Source: Robiginitomaculum sp. (GTDB lineage: Bacteria; Pseudomonadota; Alphaproteobacteria; Caulobacterales; Maricaulaceae). Taken from it: DNA of 6,402 bases. The DNA lies in contig NVVU01000064.1 of NCBI GenBank assembly GCA_002733485.1, positions 1,572 through 7,973 of the forward strand, given 5' to 3'. The translations under genes and the position numbers were made by a program. Positions 4,093 to 6,402 of this stretch are shown piece by piece. The notes beneath the pieces were generated by a model, which saw only the letters and a program-made list of their open reading frames with translations, was not told the origin of the DNA and did no database searches. Position 1 is the first letter of the stretch. Each line of letters begins with the position of its first letter.

Positions 4093-6345
4093 TTAAAAAC
4101 GACCGAGGTTCATTACCTTGGTCCAGGCACCAACAAAGTCTTTGGCAAATTTTTCTTCTGAGCCTTCAAAAGCATAAACTTCGGCAACGGCCCGCAATTC
4201 GCTGTTTGAACCGAAAATCAAATCAACCGGTGTGGCTGTCCATTTTTGCTTGTCAGATTTTCGGTCATTGCCTTCATAAATTCCAGGTGAGTTTTCTGCC
4301 TTCTTCCATTGGATCGAGGGATCTAGAAGGGTCTTGAAGAAATCATTGCTCAGGTGTCCTGGGTGATCTGTAAACACACCATGCCGGACCTTGCCGGTAT
4401 TGGCATTCAAAGTTCGCATGCCACCAACAAGAACCGTCATTTCCGGTATCGATAAATTTAACAAAGCTGCCTTTTCAACCAGCATTTCTGCCGGTGAACG
4501 GGTATTGGCATCATCAAAATAATTGCGAAACCCATCAGCGCTAGTTTCAAGCACGGCAAATGAATTGACATCCGTTTGCGCTTGCGATGCATCCGTCCGC
4601 CCCGGTGTGAAGGGAACCTGCACATCGTGCCCTGCATCGTGAGAGGCTTTTTCAATTGCCGCTGCTCCGCCCAGGACGATCAGATCAGCCAGAGATACTC
4701 TCGTGCCATTTTTTTGATTTTTGTTGAAATTATTCTGAACTTTTTCCAGTGCTTTCAAGACTTTTGCCAACTCTTTTGGATCATTAGCGGCCCAATTCAT
4801 TTGCGGGGAAAGACGAAGGCGTGCCCCATTGGCACCGCCGCGCATATCCGTATTCCGATAGCTGGAAGCCGATGCCCATGCGGTACGTACCAGTTCAGGA
4901 ACCGATAAACCGGATTTTAGAATGTTGTTTTTCAGGACAGCAATATCGTCAGTATCAACCAGTTGATAATCAACAGGCGGCACTGGATCCTGCCAGACAA
5001 ACTGTTCTTTTGGCACCAAAGTGCCCAGATAACGCGAAGGGGGGCCCATATCGCGGTGGGTCAGCTTGAACCAGGCTTTGGCAAAGGCAAGCTCAAACGT
5101 TTCCGGGTTTTCATAAAAGCGCTTCGCTATTTTCCTGTACGAGGGGTCAAACTTCAGGGCCAGGTCCGTCGTCAGCATGATTGGTGCATGAAACTTGTCC
5201 GGATCGTGTGCGTCGGGGACGATTGAGGCGGCGGATTCATCATCCGGCACCCACTGAATTGCCCCGGCCGGGCTTTTGGTTTTTACCCAATTATAGGTGA
5301 ACAGGTTCTGGAGAAAATTATGTGTCCATTCGGCCGGGCTAACAGTCCAGGCTCCCTCCAGTCCGCTGGTAATGGTGTCGGCTCCCTTGCCTGAGCGATA
5401 AGAGTTTTTCCAGCCAAGGCCTTGTTCTTCCAGACCTGCGGCCTCAGGTTCCGGGCCGACATTTTTGGAAGGGTCTGCCGCGCCATGGGTTTTGCCAAAT
5501 GTATGGCCGCCCGCAATCAGGGCCACCGTTTCCTCGTCATTCATGGCCATGCGGCCAAAGGCTTCGCGGATGGCTTTGGCGGCGTCCCACGGGTCCGGAT
5601 TGCCGCCGGGCCCTTCGGGGTTAACATAGATGAGGCCCATTTGTGTGGCCGCCAGCGGTCCTTTGAGCTTTCCGCCACCGGTTTGGCGATTATGGGCAAG
5701 CCATTTGCTTTCCGGCCCCCAGTCCACATTATCAGGCTCCCACGCATCAACGCGGCCGCCGGCAAAGCCAATGGTTTTGAACCCCATGTCTTCCATGGCA
5801 ACCGTGCCGGACAGAATGATCAGATCACCCCAGGATATTTTATCGCCGTATTTCTCTTTAATTGGCCACAGCAACCGGCGCGCTTTGTCAAGATTGGCAT
5901 TATCAGGCCAGCTATTTAAAGGCGCAAAACGTTGCATGCCGCCATCGGCACCACCGCGACCGTCTATCCTGCGATAGGTGCCGGCGCTGTGCCAAGCCAA
6001 GCGAATAAATAATGGCCCATAATGACCATAATCGGCTGGCCACCAATCCTTTGAGGTATGCATGAGGGTTTGCAGGTCTTTTTTGAGTGCGTTTAAATCG
6101 AGACTGCCAAAGGCTTTGGCATAATCAAAATCTTCGCCCAGCGGATTTGATGAAGTCGCATTTTTGCGAAGCGGTTCAAGGTCCAGCCGGTTTGGCCACC
6201 AGAACGCATTGTCTGCTACGTTTTCCTGGTGCATCGGCGTGTGCGACATGGCCGCCGTCTCATTGGCCTTTGCCGAATTTAATAATGCCGTGAAGGCAAC
6301 GCTGGCGAACAGGGCACCCTTTAGAAGGTTGTTTTTCTTTTGCAT
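4093..6345 (-). CDS. katG: Catalase-peroxidase KatG with Sec signal peptide (probably periplasmic)
   Basis: Complete 750-residue bifunctional haem enzyme that breaks down hydrogen peroxide and also acts as a peroxidase. The distal site is Arg115, Trp118, His119 in FIRLAWHSAGTYR. With Tyr240 (LIYVNPEGPGG) and Met266 (FGRMAMND), Trp118 forms the Trp-Tyr-Met adduct needed for catalase activity. The proximal site has His281 (GGHTFGKTHG), Trp333 and Asp394. The mobile arginine is Arg431 in HRDMGP, and Ser327 corresponds to M. tuberculosis Ser315. The haem-free C-terminal domain is present (MRGGANGARLRLSPQ near 501-515). Unlike ordinary cytosolic KatG, residues 1-27 form a signal peptide: KK, hydrophobic ALFASVAFTALL, then A-K-A before NET. 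AGGA at 6356-6353 is seven bases before the start. It is transcribed alone, toward the tRNA. OxyR control would be expected from the family but is not shown here. Confidence 0.98.
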   Translation of the reverse strand: MQKKNNLLKGALFASVAFTALLNSAKANETAAMSHTPMHQENVADNAFWWPNRLDLEPLRKNATSSNPLGEDFDYAKAFGSLDLNALKKDLQTLMHTSKDWWPADYGHYGPLFIRLAWHSAGTYRRIDGRGGADGGMQRFAPLNSWPDNANLDKARRLLWPIKEKYGDKISWGDLIILSGTVAMEDMGFKTIGFAGGRVDAWEPDNVDWGPESKWLAHNRQTGGGKLKGPLAATQMGLIYVNPEGPGGNPDPWDAAKAIREAFGRMAMNDEETVALIAGGHTFGKTHGAADPSKNVGPEPEAAGLEEQGLGWKNSYRSGKGADTITSGLEGAWTVSPAEWTHNFLQNLFTYNWVKTKSPAGAIQWVPDDESAASIVPDAHDPDKFHAPIMLTTDLALKFDPSYRKIAKRFYENPETFELAFAKAWFKLTHRDMGPPSRYLGTLVPKEQFVWQDPVPPVDYQLVDTDDIAVLKNNILKSGLSVPELVRTAWASASSYRNTDMRGGANGARLRLSPQMNWAANDPKELAKVLKALEKVQNNFNKNQKNGTRVSLADLIVLGGAAAIEKASHDAGHDVQVPFTPGRTDASQAQTDVNSFAVLETSADGFRNYFDDANTRSPAEMLVEKAALLNLSIPEMTVLVGGMRTLNANTGKVRHGVFTDHPGHLSNDFFKTLLDPSIQWKKAENSPGIYEGNDRKSDKQKWTATPVDLIFGSNSELRAVAEVYAFEGSEEKFAKDFVGAWTKVMNLGRF

Positions 6346-6363
6346 GGTTCGTTCCTTTCCTAA

Positions 6364-6381
6364 TATCGTGAATACGCGATA
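6364..6381. promoter_or_regulatory. Candidate operator dyad upstream of katG
   Basis: TATCGTG (6364-6370) and CGCGATA (6375-6381) are complementary over seven positions, with one G-U or mismatch, around AATA. The dyad ends 19 bases before the katG start codon. It does not match the OxyR ATAG/CTAT spacing or a Fur box that I know. A GACAAT (minus strand, 6389-6384) could be a -10 element placing the dyad at the transcription start, with the -35 outside the window. Confidence 0.25.
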
Positions 6382-6402
6382 CCATTGTCATGCTAGGGCA
6401 TA

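Noticed and set aside
5422..5919. 165-codon plus-strand frame opposite katG
   Set aside because: Antisense shadow of katG with no recognisable domain; other plus-strand frames over katG were rejected on the same grounds.
6362..6391. katG promoter ATGACA (6391-6386) and GATATT (6367-6362), spacer 18
   Set aside because: The start would fall near 6355, inside the Shine-Dalgarno (6357-6353), so the transcript would lose its ribosome binding site.

Overview
The window holds four protein genes and one tRNA gene and looks like chromosomal DNA of an alphaproteobacterium. The grounds are the consecutive order lon, then an HU-type histone-like gene, then tRNA-Val, the acidic C-terminal tail on Lon, and the style of the HU protein. 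The lineage within the class cannot be fixed from sequence alone. Base composition looks close to half G+C throughout, with no obvious compositional break.

Layout: (1) 1-431, minus strand, the N-terminal part of an exported serine hydrolase of the beta-lactamase/penicillin-binding fold, cut off by the window edge. (2) 432-959, an unusually long intergenic region. It contains a strong 9-bp-arm dyad just upstream of the hydrolase, a 17-codon micro-ORF with a good ribosome binding site, a probably decayed small reading frame on the minus strand with a signal-peptide-like end, and a heat-shock-type (sigma-32-like) promoter for lon. (3) 960-3368, lon, the complete ATP-dependent protease, followed by a hairpin terminator. 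(4) 3567-3842, a complete HU-family DNA-binding protein gene with its own terminator. (5) 3945-4020, tRNA-Val (anticodon TAC) with CCA encoded, and a plausible promoter just upstream. (6) 4038-4076, a perfect 13-bp hairpin terminator lying between the convergent tRNA and katG. (7) 4093-6345, minus strand, katG, a complete catalase-peroxidase carrying a Sec-type signal peptide and therefore probably periplasmic. A small dyad precedes it at the right edge of the window.

Functionally this is a housekeeping and stress neighbourhood: Lon removes misfolded and regulatory proteins (and degrades HU in E. coli), HU organises the nucleoid, and KatG destroys peroxide. Each gene appears to be its own transcription unit, since each has a terminator or a long spacer. 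I found no mobile element, CRISPR array, phage gene or toxin-antitoxin pair, and nothing that I can honestly call a new system. The points most worth a second look are the 432-959 intergenic region with its decayed ORF and dyad, the heat-shock-type lon promoter, and the exported KatG.
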